Of a stretch of 5,704 bases of DNA, positions 5,495 through 5,704 are shown in pieces. The DNA is from Acetobacteraceae bacterium (lineage in GTDB: Bacteria; Pseudomonadota; Alphaproteobacteria; Acetobacterales; Acetobacteraceae). The notes beneath the pieces are model-generated. The model did not search any database and was not told the DNA's origin. It saw only the letters and a list, made by a program, of their open reading frames with translations. Every line of letters begins with the position of its first letter. Position 1 is the stretch's first letter. A program made the position numbers and the translations under genes. Where the stretch lies: positions 1 through 5,704 of the forward strand of contig CANHTE010000120.1 in assembly GCA_947462945.1 (NCBI GenBank). The letters are read 5' to 3'.

Positions 5495-5704
5495 TCAACG
5501 CTCCAGGCGAACGCCCGTGCGTGCCACGACCTGGCGATACTTTTGCACCTCACTGGTCAGGAAGGCGCGGGTGGTCTCGGGCGTGTTCTCGGTGGCCCAG
5601 GGCAGCACGCCGGCTTGCAGCAGGCGCTCGCGCAGGGGTGCGTCAGCGACCACGCCGAGCAGCGCGCGGTTCAACTGCGCCAGCACGGCGGGCGGCATGT
5701 TGGG
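5495..5704 (-). CDS. TctC/Bug-family solute-binding protein, C-terminal end only
   Basis: The frame is open from the right edge (last full codons read Pro-Asn before Met at 5698) to a TGA at 5495-5497, giving 69 visible residues. They match the last part of Bug proteins: MPPAVLAQLNRALLGVV, then LRERLLQAGVLPWATENTP, then FLTSEVQKYRQVVARTGV, which is the usual terminal amphipathic helix segment of a TctC protein. The Met at 5698 is internal, since a Bug protein is about 320 residues and the signal peptide and ligand lobes would lie beyond the window. The sequence differs from the C-terminus of the other Bug protein here, so it is a paralogue, not a recent copy. It lies 57 bases upstream of the aminotransferase on the same strand. 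Confidence 0.85.
   Translation of the reverse strand, partial: PNMPPAVLAQLNRALLGVVADAPLRERLLQAGVLPWATENTPETTRAFLTSEVQKYRQVVARTGVRLER

Overview
The window is GC-rich and densely coded. It reads as a small-molecule catabolism and uptake region of a proteobacterium. A Roseomonas-like member of the Acetobacteraceae is my best guess, and a Burkholderiales genome is the main alternative. The guess rests on base composition, on two tripartite-tricarboxylate-type (TctC/Bug) solute-binding proteins within 6 kb, and on metal-dependent hydrolases beside them. No RNA gene, mobile element, CRISPR array or origin is visible.

Layout from left to right: (1) the 3' part of an Amidohydro_2-type TIM-barrel hydrolase on the + strand, cut by the window edge (1-842). 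(2) Converging on it with a 28-base gap, a DJ-1/PfpI-family protein on the - strand (871-1581) that closely matches isonitrile hydratase InhA. (3) A 169-base divergent intergenic region (1582-1750) with an 18-bp dyad and a GC hairpin. (4) A + strand pair: an exported Bug solute-binding protein (1751-2710) and, 9 bases later, a cytosolic amidohydrolase of the AtzA/TrzN/SsnA type (2720-4174). (5) A 57-base convergent gap almost filled by a perfect 17-bp inverted repeat with a 3-base loop, a likely bidirectional terminator. (6) A - strand pair read leftwards: the C-terminal end of a second Bug protein, cut by the right edge (5495-5704), then a class V PLP aminotransferase of the serine/alanine-glyoxylate type (4232-5437).

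Functionally, the + strand pair suggests capture of a small molecule in the periplasm followed by cytosolic hydrolysis or deamination. The - strand pair couples another Bug binding protein to an aminotransferase. No TctA/TctB membrane subunits are in the window, so both binding proteins look like orphans here. Substrates cannot be read from the sequence. The most notable details are departures from catalytic consensus in three of the enzymes: Gln in place of the usual catalytic Glu in the AtzA-like enzyme, Asn in place of the usual Asp in the Amidohydro_2 enzyme, and Gly-Gly in place of Thr-Thr in the InhA-like protein. The region otherwise looks like an ordinary accessory catabolic neighbourhood, and I see no clear sign of a new class of system.
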